Source of the DNA: Micromonospora sp. WMMA1363
GTDB lineage: Bacteria > Actinomycetota > Actinomycetes > Mycobacteriales > Micromonosporaceae
DNA: 64,000 nt
Direction: 5' to 3'
Assembly (NCBI RefSeq): GCF_030345795.1
Contig: NZ_JAUALB010000001.1
Location: 4,456,001-4,520,000, forward strand
Shown: piece by piece, positions 33,257 through 41,857 of the stretch
Layout: every line of letters starts with the position of its first letter
How positions within the stretch are numbered: position 1 is the stretch's first letter
Notes under the pieces: model-generated
Databases searched by the model: none
What the model saw: only the letters and a program-made list of their open reading frames with translations
Told to the model about the DNA's origin: nothing
Position numbers and translations under genes: made by a program

Positions 33257-34046
33257 CCGGCACCTCCTGTGCCACCGGCCAGGCCAGCCGGGCGCGGCGC
33301 CGGTCCAGCAAGGCCCCGACCGGCACCTCCAGAGCACTCGCCGCGCGCAGCAGCGGTCGCCCGGCCCGCACGGTTCCGCCCATGGTCAGCACCGCGGCGG
33401 TACGCGGGTCGTGCGGTAGCCGGGCGATGACCGGCAGCCGTAGGGCCTTGCTGACCTCGCTGCGTCGGTGCCCGTCGCCGACCAGCAGCAGCCGCAGCGT
33501 GCCCGGGGGCACCCGATGCTCGACGAAGTCCCGCTCGACCGCCCGGACCAGGGCCCGGGTCGCGGACAGGTCCGGCAGCCGTGCCCCGGTGACCACCAGC
33601 ACCACCGAGGCGGTGCGGAGGACCGGCCAGGGCGCGCCGGCCACGTACAGGCGGCCACAGTCGACGAGAACGTCGTACCGGGGGTCGCCGCGGTCCAGCC
33701 CGGTGAAGAAGTCGGCGAACCGCTGCCACAGCGGGGCGACGCTGCCCGCCTGGGCGGGATCGACCACGCCCGGCAGCAACAACCGTTCCCGATTCGGTGC
33801 GTCCAGGTCGATTAGCTGCGACCAGAAGGCCGTCTCCAGGTTGCCGTCGCGCAACTCGCCGACGGCGAGTTCACCGATGCCCCGGGGGCCGTCGAGCGCG
33901 CCGCCGAGGTAGCCGGCGAGCACCGACCCGCCGGATGGGTCACATTCGGCCAGCACGAGCCGCCGATGCCAGGTCAGCGCGCAGGCCAGCGCGGAGGTGG
34001 TGACACCCGGCGAGCCCTTCGCGGCGACCAGCGCGATGATCGCCAT
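33246..34046 (-). CDS. CpaE/TadZ-like MinD-family ATPase
   Basis: A 266-residue protein starting MAIIALVAAKGSPGVTTSAL, a deviant Walker A of the ParA/MinD superfamily (KGSPGVTTSA), with CDPSGGSVLAGYLGG as switch I and VLVDCGRLYV in place of the usual Walker-B DLP. TadZ/CpaE proteins localise the pilus apparatus at the pole. The P-loop lacks the second Lys/Thr order of active ATPases, so it may bind but not hydrolyse nucleotide. It lies between the SAF-domain and tadA genes. Confidence 0.8.
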   Translation of the reverse strand: MAIIALVAAKGSPGVTTSALACALTWHRRLVLAECDPSGGSVLAGYLGGALDGPRGIGELAVGELRDGNLETAFWSQLIDLDAPNRERLLLPGVVDPAQAGSVAPLWQRFADFFTGLDRGDPRYDVLVDCGRLYVAGAPWPVLRTASVVLVVTGARLPDLSATRALVRAVERDFVEHRVPPGTLRLLLVGDGHRRSEVSKALRLPVIARLPHDPRTAAVLTMGGTVRAGRPLLRAASALEVPVGALLDRRRARLAWPVAQEVPDAV

Positions 34047-34048
34047 GC

Positions 34049-34702
34049 TCAGGCCGCCTCGATGAGGGCGACGGCGATCCGCTCCTGCGCTTCCAGCGCC
34101 GCCACCGCCGGTACGTCCCGGACGGCGAGCGCCAGGTAGACCACGACCTCGTCCTCGGCGGTGTAGGTGTCGATGACCACGGCCTCGAAGCGGGTGACCA
34201 CGACCGTCGGCCCGTCGTTGCTGCCGGCGGGGGTGCTGACCAGCAGTACCTTGTCTCCGGGGTGGAGTGTGCGGGCCGGTACCTGGGACACCTCCAGACC
34301 CAGCGCGAATTGCTGCTGCCCGGGGCCGAGCAGCGGCTCGTCGGTGAGCTGGTCCATGGTCAGCAACGTCCCGGGGACCAGCGACACCTTGGCCCGCTTG
34401 CCGAGTACGTTGTCTCGCCGCCCGACCGGCACGGGTGACAGCCCCTGTCCGCCGGCCACCTGTACGGCCATTAGGTCGTCCGCACCGATCGTCCGGCCGA
34501 CCTCGACCGGACGGGTGACCGCCAGGTAGCTGCCGGTGGCGCGGACCGACGTGACCGCGAACGCGGCGCCGAGCCCACCGAGGGCGATCAGCAGGACGGC
34601 GAGTCCCAGCAGCCCGGGGCGCATCCGGCGCTGCCGGACCACCCGGGGTGGGGTGACCGGGGCGTCCACCGGCGGGGTTCCGTTGCGTGTCGCGAGGCTC
34701 AC
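34049..34702 (-). CDS. SAF-domain pilus protein (CpaB/RcpC-like)
   Basis: A 217-residue protein with one N-terminal membrane helix (PGLLGLAVLLIALGGLGAAF) and an outside SAF domain (RPVEVGRTIGADDLMAVQVA, then LVPGTLLTMDQL). CpaB/RcpC proteins have this layout and work at the outer part of the Tad channel. The GTG at 34702 overlaps the previous stop by four bases (GTGA). Being much shorter than proteobacterial RcpC, it lacks their C-terminal domain, which is usual for monoderm bacteria. Confidence 0.8.
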   Translation of the reverse strand: MSLATRNGTPPVDAPVTPPRVVRQRRMRPGLLGLAVLLIALGGLGAAFAVTSVRATGSYLAVTRPVEVGRTIGADDLMAVQVAGGQGLSPVPVGRRDNVLGKRAKVSLVPGTLLTMDQLTDEPLLGPGQQQFALGLEVSQVPARTLHPGDKVLLVSTPAGSNDGPTVVVTRFEAVVIDTYTAEDEVVVYLALAVRDVPAVAALEAQERIAVALIEAA

Positions 34703-35610
34703 TCGGTCACCACCTGAAGCTCGTTGATCTGAATCGTGGCGATGTTGCTGGTCCGGGTCTGCGGGATCGGCTCGCCCTCGACGCCGCCGTCGATCCACCA
34801 CCGCACGGTCCAGTGCGTGGTCGCCTGGACCCGGTACGTCCCGGCTGTCGGGTAGCCGCGGTGGTAGCCGCAGTCGGGGGAGGGCTTCCCGGCGTGCGCC
34901 CCGGTGGAGCTGTACGGTGTGCCAGGACCGGTGCAGGTCACCCGTACTCCGTTGCCCATGTCCCAGACCACCCGGTCGACCTTCGCCTCGATGGCGACGG
35001 TCAGCCCGCGGTCGGCGGCGGAGGCACGCAGCGGGCCGAAGTAGGTCGAGCCGGGACTGGCCCACATCCAGACCGGCAGCCCGACGAGCCCAGGCCCGAT
35101 GTCCTTGCGCGGCGCGATCGCCACCCGGGGCGGCAGCAGACGGATGGAGGCGAGGGCGCGTCGGGCCAGCTCCTCCGGGTCGGGCGGTGCGCCGTACCCG
35201 GGTGGCGGTGTGTCGCGCAGCTCGGTCCGCTGGGAGCCGAGGTCACCGCCGTTGCAGGTCAGCAGGTACCAGTCGAAGCCCACCGGAGTGTCAGCGGGCC
35301 GCGGCTCGACCACCTTGTAGTAGCAGCCGTCGCCGTTGTTGAACCAGCCGAGAATCTCGTCGTGGCAGGGGACGGTACGGCCGTTCCACTGGCACTTCCC
35401 GCCGTCCCCGCCGCCCGGTCCGCCGCCGCCCGGTCCGCCGCTGCCCGGAGTGCCCGGATCGTCGTCCCAGACGTCGCAGTCGTGCTGTCCGGGCGGGCAC
35501 TCCGCGCCCGGCGGGTCGGCCCAGCCGACGGCCGGCACGGTGGTGACCAGCAGCACCGCGGTGAGGGCCAGCCCGCCGAGCAGGCGCGACCGGGTAGCCC
35601 GGGTCAGCAT
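34699..35610 (-). CDS. Secreted protein of the tad operon
   Basis: A 303-residue exported protein of unknown function. The signal peptide is LLGGLALTAVLLVTTVPAVG followed by WADPPG. A Gly/Pro hinge (GSGGPGGGGPGGGDGG, residues 55-72) leads to a domain with three Cys-containing blocks (KCQWNGRTVPCHDEI, GCYYKVV, LLTCNGGD), then a PKD- or Ig-like region (VDRVVWDMGNGVRVTCTGPG, HWTVRWWID). Similar proteins occur in actinobacterial tad operons; a pilus-associated surface component is likely. Coupled by short overlaps to both neighbours. Confidence 0.7.
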   Translation of the reverse strand: MLTRATRSRLLGGLALTAVLLVTTVPAVGWADPPGAECPPGQHDCDVWDDDPGTPGSGGPGGGGPGGGDGGKCQWNGRTVPCHDEILGWFNNGDGCYYKVVEPRPADTPVGFDWYLLTCNGGDLGSQRTELRDTPPPGYGAPPDPEELARRALASIRLLPPRVAIAPRKDIGPGLVGLPVWMWASPGSTYFGPLRASAADRGLTVAIEAKVDRVVWDMGNGVRVTCTGPGTPYSSTGAHAGKPSPDCGYHRGYPTAGTYRVQATTHWTVRWWIDGGVEGEPIPQTRTSNIATIQINELQVVTE

Positions 35611-36170
35611 GGCTGGTCCTCGTGGGACGCACCGGAGCTGATCAGCCAGCGGCCGTCGGGGTAGCGGGTCGCCGTCGCGGTGGCCAGATGGCGGGTCCCC
35701 CGGCTGCCCGGCACCACCCGCTTGTCGCGGGCGTAGACCAGCCGCCAGCCGGTCGCGTCCAGGCAGTCCTGAATCTGGACGGTGGGCGGCACGGCGGCCA
35801 GGTCCACCGAGGTGACGGTCGGGTCGGACGCCAGCGTCCCGACGCGCACGGCGCCGTGTTCCTTGGCTGTCCGGATCGCGAAGCGGACCCGGGTCAGCAA
35901 CGGATCAGCGAGGAATGTGGACAGCTCAGGATGATGTGGATCGCTGCGTCCACTCGCCTTCCGGGCGGTGGCAAGATATCCGGAGTACGCGGCGAGCGCG
36001 GCTTTTCGGGCGGCCAGCTCGTCGGCTTCGGGCCCCCCCGCGGCTGGCCCGGCGCTGTCGGCGGCCGCCGCGGCGGCCGCCTCCCGGTCGGTTCCACAGC
36101 CCATCGCGGCGCCGAGCACCGCGACCGTCACCAGGTACGCCGTAGCGTTCCTGAGCTGCCGTCCTCGCAC
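35604..36170 (-). CDS. Lipoprotein, first gene of the tad operon
   Basis: A 188-residue lipoprotein: signal TAYLVTVAVLGAAMGCGTDR with lipobox AAMGC. An Ala-rich spacer and a helix (ADELAARKAALAAYSGYLAT) precede a small NTF2-like domain (VQIQDCLDATGWRLVYARDK to YPDGRWLISSGASHEDQPC). The GTG at 36170 was chosen for its GGAGG seven bases upstream. It overlaps the following secreted-protein gene by seven bases. Unknown function, probably on the outer membrane face near the pilus. Confidence 0.72.
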   Translation of the reverse strand: MRGRQLRNATAYLVTVAVLGAAMGCGTDREAAAAAAADSAGPAAGGPEADELAARKAALAAYSGYLATARKASGRSDPHHPELSTFLADPLLTRVRFAIRTAKEHGAVRVGTLASDPTVTSVDLAAVPPTVQIQDCLDATGWRLVYARDKRVVPGSRGTRHLATATATRYPDGRWLISSGASHEDQPC

Positions 36171-36753
36171 TGTCGCGCCTCCTCGCCAGCGTCCCGGAAG
36201 CCGGCGCTCCGGCTGTTCCGGGCATGCGGAAGCGCGGCCGAATGTCCACATCCGAACCCAGTAAAGCGCGACCGCATTTACCGTGACTGATCGTTACAGT
36301 TACAAATCCCTATGTCGTCCCGGTTGATTGATCGAGGGTTGCATCGCATCCAAAGGGGGAGCATAGGCTGACGCTCGCCGATGCAACAGAGGCAATTCAA
36401 GTAATCACTCTGAGTGATGGATGGTGGTAACGGCCGATGTGGGTGACCAGGTTCCCCGCCGGACGCCCGTGCGTGGGTGGTTGGCGTACGTCCGGGTGGC
36501 GACGCCGAGTCCGGCCGGAGCGTCATCCGGGTCGGATCGACTGGGGGAGTGGGAGTGAACGATGGCTCGCGCCCGTTTTGTCCCCGCGGCTTGGCCGTCC
36601 GCGTACGGTCCGGCGACCGTCGACGCCATGCCTGGCCGTGCCACCGGTCGGTCCGCCATCCGGCCGGTCAGGTAAGCCCCGAACCCGAGACGACCACTAC
36701 CACAAGCCGAACCGGAAACTACTTTCCGTGTTCACACCGGCAGGCCCGGCACG
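36171..36753. other. Divergent intergenic region ahead of the tad operon and prepilin peptidase
   Basis: 583 bases without a convincing gene. The part 36270-36430 is clearly A+T-richer than its surroundings (CGTTACAGTTACAAATCC, CAATTCAAGTAATCACTCTG) and is the most likely promoter zone for the minus-strand tad operon and the plus-strand peptidase. Actual -35/-10 boxes could not be fixed by eye. Confidence 0.4.
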
Positions 36754-37515
36754 ATGGTGACGGCACCCCGATGGATCGGGCCGGCCCGACTGCTCGCCGC
36801 ACTGGCGGTTACCCCACTGCTCCGGCTGGCGGTGCACCGGCACGCCGTACCCCCCGGATCCGCCCCCCGCATCGGCTGCGCCGCGTGCCACGCGCCGATC
36901 GGCCTTGCCCGCCCGTGGCCCGTGCTCGGCCCGGCGGCCCGGTGCGGACGGTGCGCGGCCCGGGTAGGTCCGCCACCCGGCTCGGTGGAGGCTGCCGTGG
37001 TCGGCGCCGCGGTGCTGCTCCTGCTGGCCGGACCGCCGGCCGTCGAGCTGGCCGCGATGGCCTGGTGGCTCGGCTGGGCGGTGCCGCTGGCCTTCGTGGA
37101 CGCGGCGGTGCATCGGCTGCCCGATCGGCTGACCGGGCCGGCGGCGCTCGGCACCTGGCTCCTGCTCGGTGTGGCCGGAGCCCTCGGCGCGGGATACCCG
37201 CCGTGGCTGCGCGCCACCGCCGCCGGGCTGGGGCTGGGACTCCTGTTCGCCACCACCAGCCTCCTGCTCGGCCGGCGCGGCTTCGGCCTCGGCGACGCCA
37301 AACTGGCGGTCGGGGCTGGCCTGCTACTCGGCTGGTACGGGTGGGCTGTCCCGGTAGTCGGGCTGCTACTCGCGTTCGCGCTTTCCGCCGTGGCGGCCCT
37401 GGGTCTGCTCGCCACCGGGCGGGTCCGCTGGTCCAGCCACCTGCCGTTCGGCCCGTTCCTGGTGCTCGGCACCGCAGCCGCCCTGGCGCTCGGGCAAGGA
37501 GGTGGCCCCGCTTAG
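36754..37515 (+). CDS. Prepilin peptidase (A24 family, TadV/CpaA-like)
   Basis: A 253-residue multi-spanning aspartic protease that cuts prepilins. It keeps the two catalytic aspartates, in LAFVDAAVHRLPD and FGLGDAKLAVG (the GxGD motif). A short cytoplasmic zinc-type domain with two CxxC pairs (CAACHAP, CGRCAAR) resembles that of type IV PilD rather than the minimal TadV. About seven membrane segments are visible. It is divergent from the tad operon and the obvious processor of its TadE/Flp-like proteins. The ATG at 36754 has only a weak ribosome site. Confidence 0.85.
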   Translation: MVTAPRWIGPARLLAALAVTPLLRLAVHRHAVPPGSAPRIGCAACHAPIGLARPWPVLGPAARCGRCAARVGPPPGSVEAAVVGAAVLLLLAGPPAVELAAMAWWLGWAVPLAFVDAAVHRLPDRLTGPAALGTWLLLGVAGALGAGYPPWLRATAAGLGLGLLFATTSLLLGRRGFGLGDAKLAVGAGLLLGWYGWAVPVVGLLLAFALSAVAALGLLATGRVRWSSHLPFGPFLVLGTAAALALGQGGGPA

Positions 37516-37638
37516 CGTCTGCGAAGTTGTCGCGCGACGCCAGGCCCGGGTTGCGGCGCCCGGGAGCCGACCGTCAACGGCGGGGACCCCGGACATCCGC
37601 TGCCGGACCTCAGCCAGGGCCTCGAAGGCGTATGCCCA

Positions 37639-38352
37639 GTGGTCACCGGCCGTGCCCCCGCCGCGTTGCTGAACACGTATCAGGTCGAGCGGCACCGGGT
37701 GGGTCGGCAGGTCGTCACCGTCACCCATCTCGGCGCGGGGGCGATGCTGCTGCGGGGCGACCCACGCCGGCATCCGCGCGACTCGGTGATGGCCGGCCTG
37801 CAATCCGGCGCACCCGCGCACCCGCGCGCCGGCTGCTCGCTGTCACAACTCGCCCACAGCTACCGGGGCACGGCCGGGGTGACGGGCCGTAAGGGCAGCC
37901 TGCGCGGTGGGGATCGGATGCCGGACCGTGCGCTGTTCGACGGCACCACGAACCGGTCGCAGCGCATGCACGATCAGCTTGCCACCGACCGGTACACCCT
38001 GCTGCTGGCCGTGCCGGAACGCAATGATGAGCAGGCGGCGCAGACAGGTGCCCTGGTCGACGCGTTGACCGGCCGCTGGCCCGGCGCGGTGGACGTGCGG
38101 GTGCTGACCCCGGCCTGGCAGGTGGCCCAGACCACGAGCGTACGGATTCCGGTGATTCTTGACCGCGGCCGCACCCCCCGCGACCCGTACGACTCCGGTG
38201 CGGCGGCCGATCTGATCCGGCCGGACCGGCACATCGGCTACGGCGGCACACCGGACTGGGCTCGCATCGAGCGATACCTGTCCGCTGTGCTCGTAGACGG
38301 CCCGGCAACGAAACAGGGTGCGAACCACGGCGCACCGGCGGGACAGCGGTGA
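37639..38352 (+). pseudogene. FAD-dependent aromatic monooxygenase, C-terminal fragment
   Basis: Only the last third of a PheA/TfdB/RdmE-type flavin hydroxylase remains. It starts inside the family segment before GRAPAALLNTYQVERHRVGR and runs through a thioredoxin-like C-terminal domain (DQLATDRYTLLLAVP, VRVLTP, LIRPDRHIGYGG) to a stop at 38352. The FAD-binding GxGxxG and GD motifs that should precede it are absent from 37516-37638, so the gene is truncated. Such hydroxylases belong to aromatic polyketide pathways, which makes this a possible relic of a biosynthetic cluster. It marks the left edge of the disrupted region. Confidence 0.65.
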
Positions 38353-38502
38353 ACGGCGGCGCCGAGCCCGGCCGGGCGTCCTGGTCGCCGTCGACCTGCT
38401 CCGTCGACCGCCTTACGCGGTGCCTGCAACGCGCTCGGTGCTGGTCGACACCGGTCCGCCGTGGTCCAATCGGGTGGCGTCTACAGCTGGCGATACTGTA
38501 TC

Positions 38503-38721
38503 GCCAAGTTCCAACGTCAGCAGATCGTCAAGGGAACACGTGAGGGCCTCGACGCCGCCCGTACCCGGGGGCGTGTGGGTGGCCGCCCACACGCCCTGAC
38601 TGTCGACTAGGTAGCCGACGCGCGGATTCTGGTGGGAGCTGGCCAGACCCAGGCAGCTGTTGCCGGCAAGCTGGGTGTCTCCCGGTGGACGCTCTGGTGT
38701 GCTCTCGATCTCGTGGTTTGA
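38503..38721 (+). pseudogene. Serine recombinase (resolvase/invertase) C-terminal remnant
   Basis: The frame reads AKFQRQQIVKGTREGLDAAR, TRGRVGGRPHALTVD, a TAG stop, then VADARILVGAGQTQAAVAGK and LGVSRWTLWCALDLVV. This is the end of a Tn3-type resolvase with its Hin-like helix-turn-helix. The TAG stands where relatives have a Gln codon (CAG), one base different, and the catalytic N-terminus is missing. It shows that a transposon or invertible segment once lay here. Confidence 0.65.
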
Positions 38722-38754
38722 CTGGACGGCAGGTCCCAGGCGTGCCGCGTGGCC

Positions 38755-39855
38755 TTATCCGGCGGCTGCAAGGAAGTCCGAGTAGAACAGGAACAGGCCC
38801 GCCGCCACGCAGACACCGGCCACGATCCAGAACCGGACCACGATAGTGACCTCGCTCCAGCCGGCTAACTCGAAGTGGTGATGCAACGGCACCATCCGGA
38901 AGACACGTCTTCCGGTGGTCCGGAACGAGACGATCTGGATCACCCAGGTCACCGTGATGATGACGAAGAGCCCGCCGATCATGATCGAAAGCAGCGTGGT
39001 GCGGGTAGCGACCGCGAGCCCGCCGATCAGGGCGCCGAGCCCGAGCGCACCTACGTCACCCATGAAGATCCGCGCTGGGGACGTGTTCCACCACAGGAAG
39101 CCCGCGCAGGCGCCGGCTGCTGCCGCCGCGATTATGGCGATCTCCAGGGGATCCCGGATTTGGTAGCAGTAGTCGTTCACGCGGGCGTAGTCGGTGTCGG
39201 CGCACCAGTGCCGGTACTGCCAGAAACCGATTAGCGCGTACGCCCCGAGTACCAGGATTGACGCGCCGGTGGCCAGGCCGTCGAGGCCGTCGGTGAGGTT
39301 CACGCCGTTCGACATCGCCGTGATCACGAAGACGAACACGATCACCGAGCCGACCTTGCCGACATCCAGCCAGCTGATGTCGCGGATGAGTGAGATGTGC
39401 TCGCTGGCCACGGTCTGGCCGTTGGTGCTCGGCACGTAGAGCGCGGCTATGCCGAACCCGCCGCCGACGATGGCCTGGCCGAACAGTTTGCCTTTGGCGG
39501 ACAGTCCGTCGGAGTTGCGCCGGCGCACCTTGAGGAAGTCGTCGAAGAAGCCGACCGCGCCGCAGAAGACGAACAGGCCGAGCAGGACGAGGGCCGTCAT
39601 GGTCGGCCCCTCCTGCGCTATCCGTCGTTCGGGCAGGGTAAGGGCGATGCGCCCGGCAACGTAGGCGAAGACGGTCGCCACGATGAAGACGACACCGCCC
39701 ATCGTGGGCGTGCCCTTCTTGCGCTGGTTGCTGGCGAGCCCGATGGATCGAACCGGCTGGCCCGCCTTGAGCGCGGTGAAGCCGCGGATCGCCATCGGCG
39801 TGCCGAACAGAGAGATGACGAACGCGACCGCAGCCGCGACTATGACCGCTCTCAC
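38755..39855 (-). CDS. mraY: Phospho-N-acetylmuramoyl-pentapeptide transferase, solitary copy
   Basis: Transfers phospho-MurNAc-pentapeptide from UDP to undecaprenyl phosphate (lipid I synthesis) in the membrane. The 366-residue protein has about ten membrane segments and the catalytic motifs [41 protein letters not shown] and [12 protein letters not shown], all intact. The GTG at 39855 has GGAGG seven bases upstream. MraY normally lies in the dcw cluster between murF and murD; none of those genes is here and both neighbours are gene fragments. It is thus probably an extra copy, possibly acquired, and could give tolerance to MraY-targeting nucleoside antibiotics. That role is inference. Confidence 0.9.
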   Translation of the reverse strand: MRAVIVAAAVAFVISLFGTPMAIRGFTALKAGQPVRSIGLASNQRKKGTPTMGGVVFIVATVFAYVAGRIALTLPERRIAQEGPTMTALVLLGLFVFCGAVGFFDDFLKVRRRNSDGLSAKGKLFGQAIVGGGFGIAALYVPSTNGQTVASEHISLIRDISWLDVGKVGSVIVFVFVITAMSNGVNLTDGLDGLATGASILVLGAYALIGFWQYRHWCADTDYARVNDYCYQIRDPLEIAIIAAAAAGACAGFLWWNTSPARIFMGDVGALGLGALIGGLAVATRTTLLSIMIGGLFVIITVTWVIQIVSFRTTGRRVFRMVPLHHHFELAGWSEVTIVVRFWIVAGVCVAAGLFLFYSDFLAAAG

Positions 39856-39883
39856 GGGCGAGCCTCCATGAGATCCGGATATT

Positions 39884-40176
39884 TCACGGCGCGACCTCCG
39901 CGCCATGCGTGTCGGACAGGTCAGCATGAGGCGACCCGCCGACCGCCTCCTGCGCAGCCCGTTCGATCTTTGCCCGATACGCCTCGCGGGCCTTCGCGTC
40001 AGCCCGTTCCTCGTGCTCAGCCATCACCCCGGTCCGTCCATCGAGCTGCTCACGCAGGATGTCAGCGTGCCCGGCATGCCGGGCGGTCTCCTGAGAAACG
40101 TAGACCACGATGGTGATCAGCCCGACGTCGGGCCGCGACCACCACGGCACATACCCAGGCGTGTCAAGGGGAAAGC
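39884..40176 (-). pseudogene. DinB/DUF664 family protein, C-terminal fragment
   Basis: The coherent part reads FPLDTPGYVPWWSRPDVGLI, then VSQETARHAGHADILREQLD and [11 protein letters not shown] to a stop at 39884. The segment ETARHAGHADILRE is the diagnostic metal-binding end of DUF664/DinB mini-circle proteins (thiol-dependent transferase fold). The first half of the roughly 170-residue family, with the other His ligand, is missing; sequence upstream of about 40176 is unrelated. Confidence 0.65.
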
Positions 40177-40300
40177 TCGTTGATCGTCGTGCCCGCTCGC
40201 GTGTACCCAGGAATGCTGATAGAGACGCGGGCCTGATCGGCAGAGACGGTGTCGAGCGCGGAACCATGCGCAAACACTGCAAGCCGCACGCCTGCACGCC

Positions 40301-40488
40301 ATGGACCGGCTTCTGGCCGGCCTGCCTGAGCGCGACAGGGCAACCTTTGAGCGATTGCTAGACTCGGTGCTCGCTTCAACCACGACCTCACGCGCCCAGG
40401 TCCGTACCACCTGTCGGTTATGCGATCACACGGTCTGCGATTGCCCGCTGTGTCCTATTGGCACTCGTGCGGGCGAACTCGAACAGGC
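40301..40488 (+). pseudogene. MarR-family regulator, C-terminal fragment interrupted by IS3
   Basis: Reads MDRLLAGLPERDRATFERLL, DSVLASTTTSRAQVRTTCRL and CDHTVCDCPLCPIGTRAGEL, the C-terminal helix and Cys-rich tail of a MarR subfamily. The winged helix is missing upstream. At 40489 an IS3 element begins; joining across it and a second IS3 element (removing one copy of each 3-bp duplication) continues the frame as EQATSEPDR and a TAG stop, twelve bases before the ATG of the gamma-carbonic anhydrase gene. The two genes were once neighbours in one transcript. Confidence 0.6.
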
Positions 40489-40540
40489 TGTTGCGCCCCG
40501 GGTTAGATGGAGACATCGAAACCTGGAGGAACACCAGCGA

Positions 40541-40857
40541 TGCCCGCACCGAAGAAGTACCCCGACGAGCTGCGTGAGCGTGCGACCCGGTTGGTCCTTG
40601 AGGCCCGTCGGGATCCGGCCGGCGCGGTCGGCGCGGTCCGGCGGATCGCCGACCAGCTCGGAGTCCACCCAGAGGCGTTGCGGACGTGGGTGAAGAAGGC
40701 CGAGACCGACGCCGGTGAGCGGCCGGGCGCGACCAGCAGCGATGCCGAACGCATCGCGGCCCTCGAACGGGAGAATCGTGAGCTGCGGCGGGCGAACCAG
40801 ATCCTGAAGTCCGCGGCGTCTTTCTTCGCGGCCGAGCTGGACCGGCCGTCGCGATGA
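40541..40857 (+). CDS. IS3 OrfA (type A)
   Basis: A 105-residue helix-turn-helix protein beginning MPAPKKYPDELRERATRLVL and ending in the leucine-zipper-like LERENRELRRANQILKSAAS. It binds the element ends. It overlaps orfB by four bases, allowing translational coupling or frameshift fusion into OrfAB. Confidence 0.9.
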
Positions 40858-41774
40858 GGGTCGCGTTCGTCGACTCGCAGCAGGAACAGCACGGTGTCCA
40901 GTCGGTCTTGCGGGTGTTGGAAGACACGCCGGCACAGATCGCACCGTCGACCTACTACGCCACCAAGACCCGCCCGGTCAGCGCCCGTTGCCGGCGCGAC
41001 GAGGAACTGACCGCGCTGATCAAGCGGATCCACGCCGAGAACTACGGCGTCTACGGCGCCCGCAAGATCTGGCACGAGCTGCACCGCCAGGGCGTCGAGG
41101 TGGCCCGGTGCACGGTCGAGCGGCTGATGCGCGCCGCCGGGCTGCGCGGGTTGCTGCGTGACAAGTCGCCGCGCACGACCCGGCCCGCAGCCGAGACCGG
41201 TCGGCCTCGTGACCTGGTCAAACGCGACTTCACCGCCGTGCGGCCGAACCAGCTGTGGGTCGCCGACCTGACCTACGTGCGCACGGCCGTGGGCTGGGCG
41301 TACGCCGCGTTCGTCCTCGACGTGTACTCGCGCATGATCGTCGGCTGGCAGGTATCCACGTCGCTCTACACCGACCTCGCGTTGGACGCGTTGAAGATGG
41401 CGATCTGGCGGCGCGAGCATCAGGGCGCTGAACTGGGCGGACTTGTGCATCACTCGGACCGGGGAGTCCAGTATCGAGCGATTCGCTACAGCCAACGACT
41501 CGCCGAGGCCGGCGCCGTCGCCTCGGTCGGGTCCAAGGGCGACTCGTACGACAACGCGATGGCCGAGGCGTTCAACTCCCTGTACAAGGCCGAACTCGTC
41601 CGCAACCGAGGTCCGTGGCGCGGGCTCGACGACCTGGAGATGGCCACCGTCGAGTACATCGACTGGTACAACAACCGCCGGCTGCACGGCGAACTCGGAC
41701 ACACCCCACCCGCCGAACACGAGGCCCTACACGCGATGACCCACCCGGTCACCGCACCCCTGGAAACCAGCTAA
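40854..41774 (+). CDS. IS3 OrfB DDE transposase (type A)
   Basis: A 306-residue integrase-core protein. The HTH_21 segment (IKRIHAENYGVYGARKIWHE) precedes the DDE core: first Asp in LWVADLTYVRTAVGWAYAAF, second in LVHHSDRGVQY, and Glu in YDNAMAEAFNSLYKAEL. No break is visible, so the enzyme is probably active. Confidence 0.92.
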   Translation: MRVAFVDSQQEQHGVQSVLRVLEDTPAQIAPSTYYATKTRPVSARCRRDEELTALIKRIHAENYGVYGARKIWHELHRQGVEVARCTVERLMRAAGLRGLLRDKSPRTTRPAAETGRPRDLVKRDFTAVRPNQLWVADLTYVRTAVGWAYAAFVLDVYSRMIVGWQVSTSLYTDLALDALKMAIWRREHQGAELGGLVHHSDRGVQYRAIRYSQRLAEAGAVASVGSKGDSYDNAMAEAFNSLYKAELVRNRGPWRGLDDLEMATVEYIDWYNNRRLHGELGHTPPAEHEALHAMTHPVTAPLETS

Positions 41775-41857
41775 CCAACTCTCCACCAAACCCGGGGCTT
41801 GACAGGCGACCAGCGAACCCGACCGGTTGAGCTTCCCCCGCTTTGCTGGAGCGGTGG

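Larger units (their letters stand above)
40489..41804 (+). mobile_element. IS3-family element, type A (1316 bp)
   Basis: Imperfect terminal inverted repeats, TGTTGCGCCCCGGGTTAGAT at the left and TGTCAAGCCCCGGGTTTGGT at the right (read inward). GGC is duplicated on both sides (40486-40488 and 41805-41807). Carries overlapping orfA and orfB. A solo copy of a very similar end is at 43921-43940. Confidence 0.9.
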
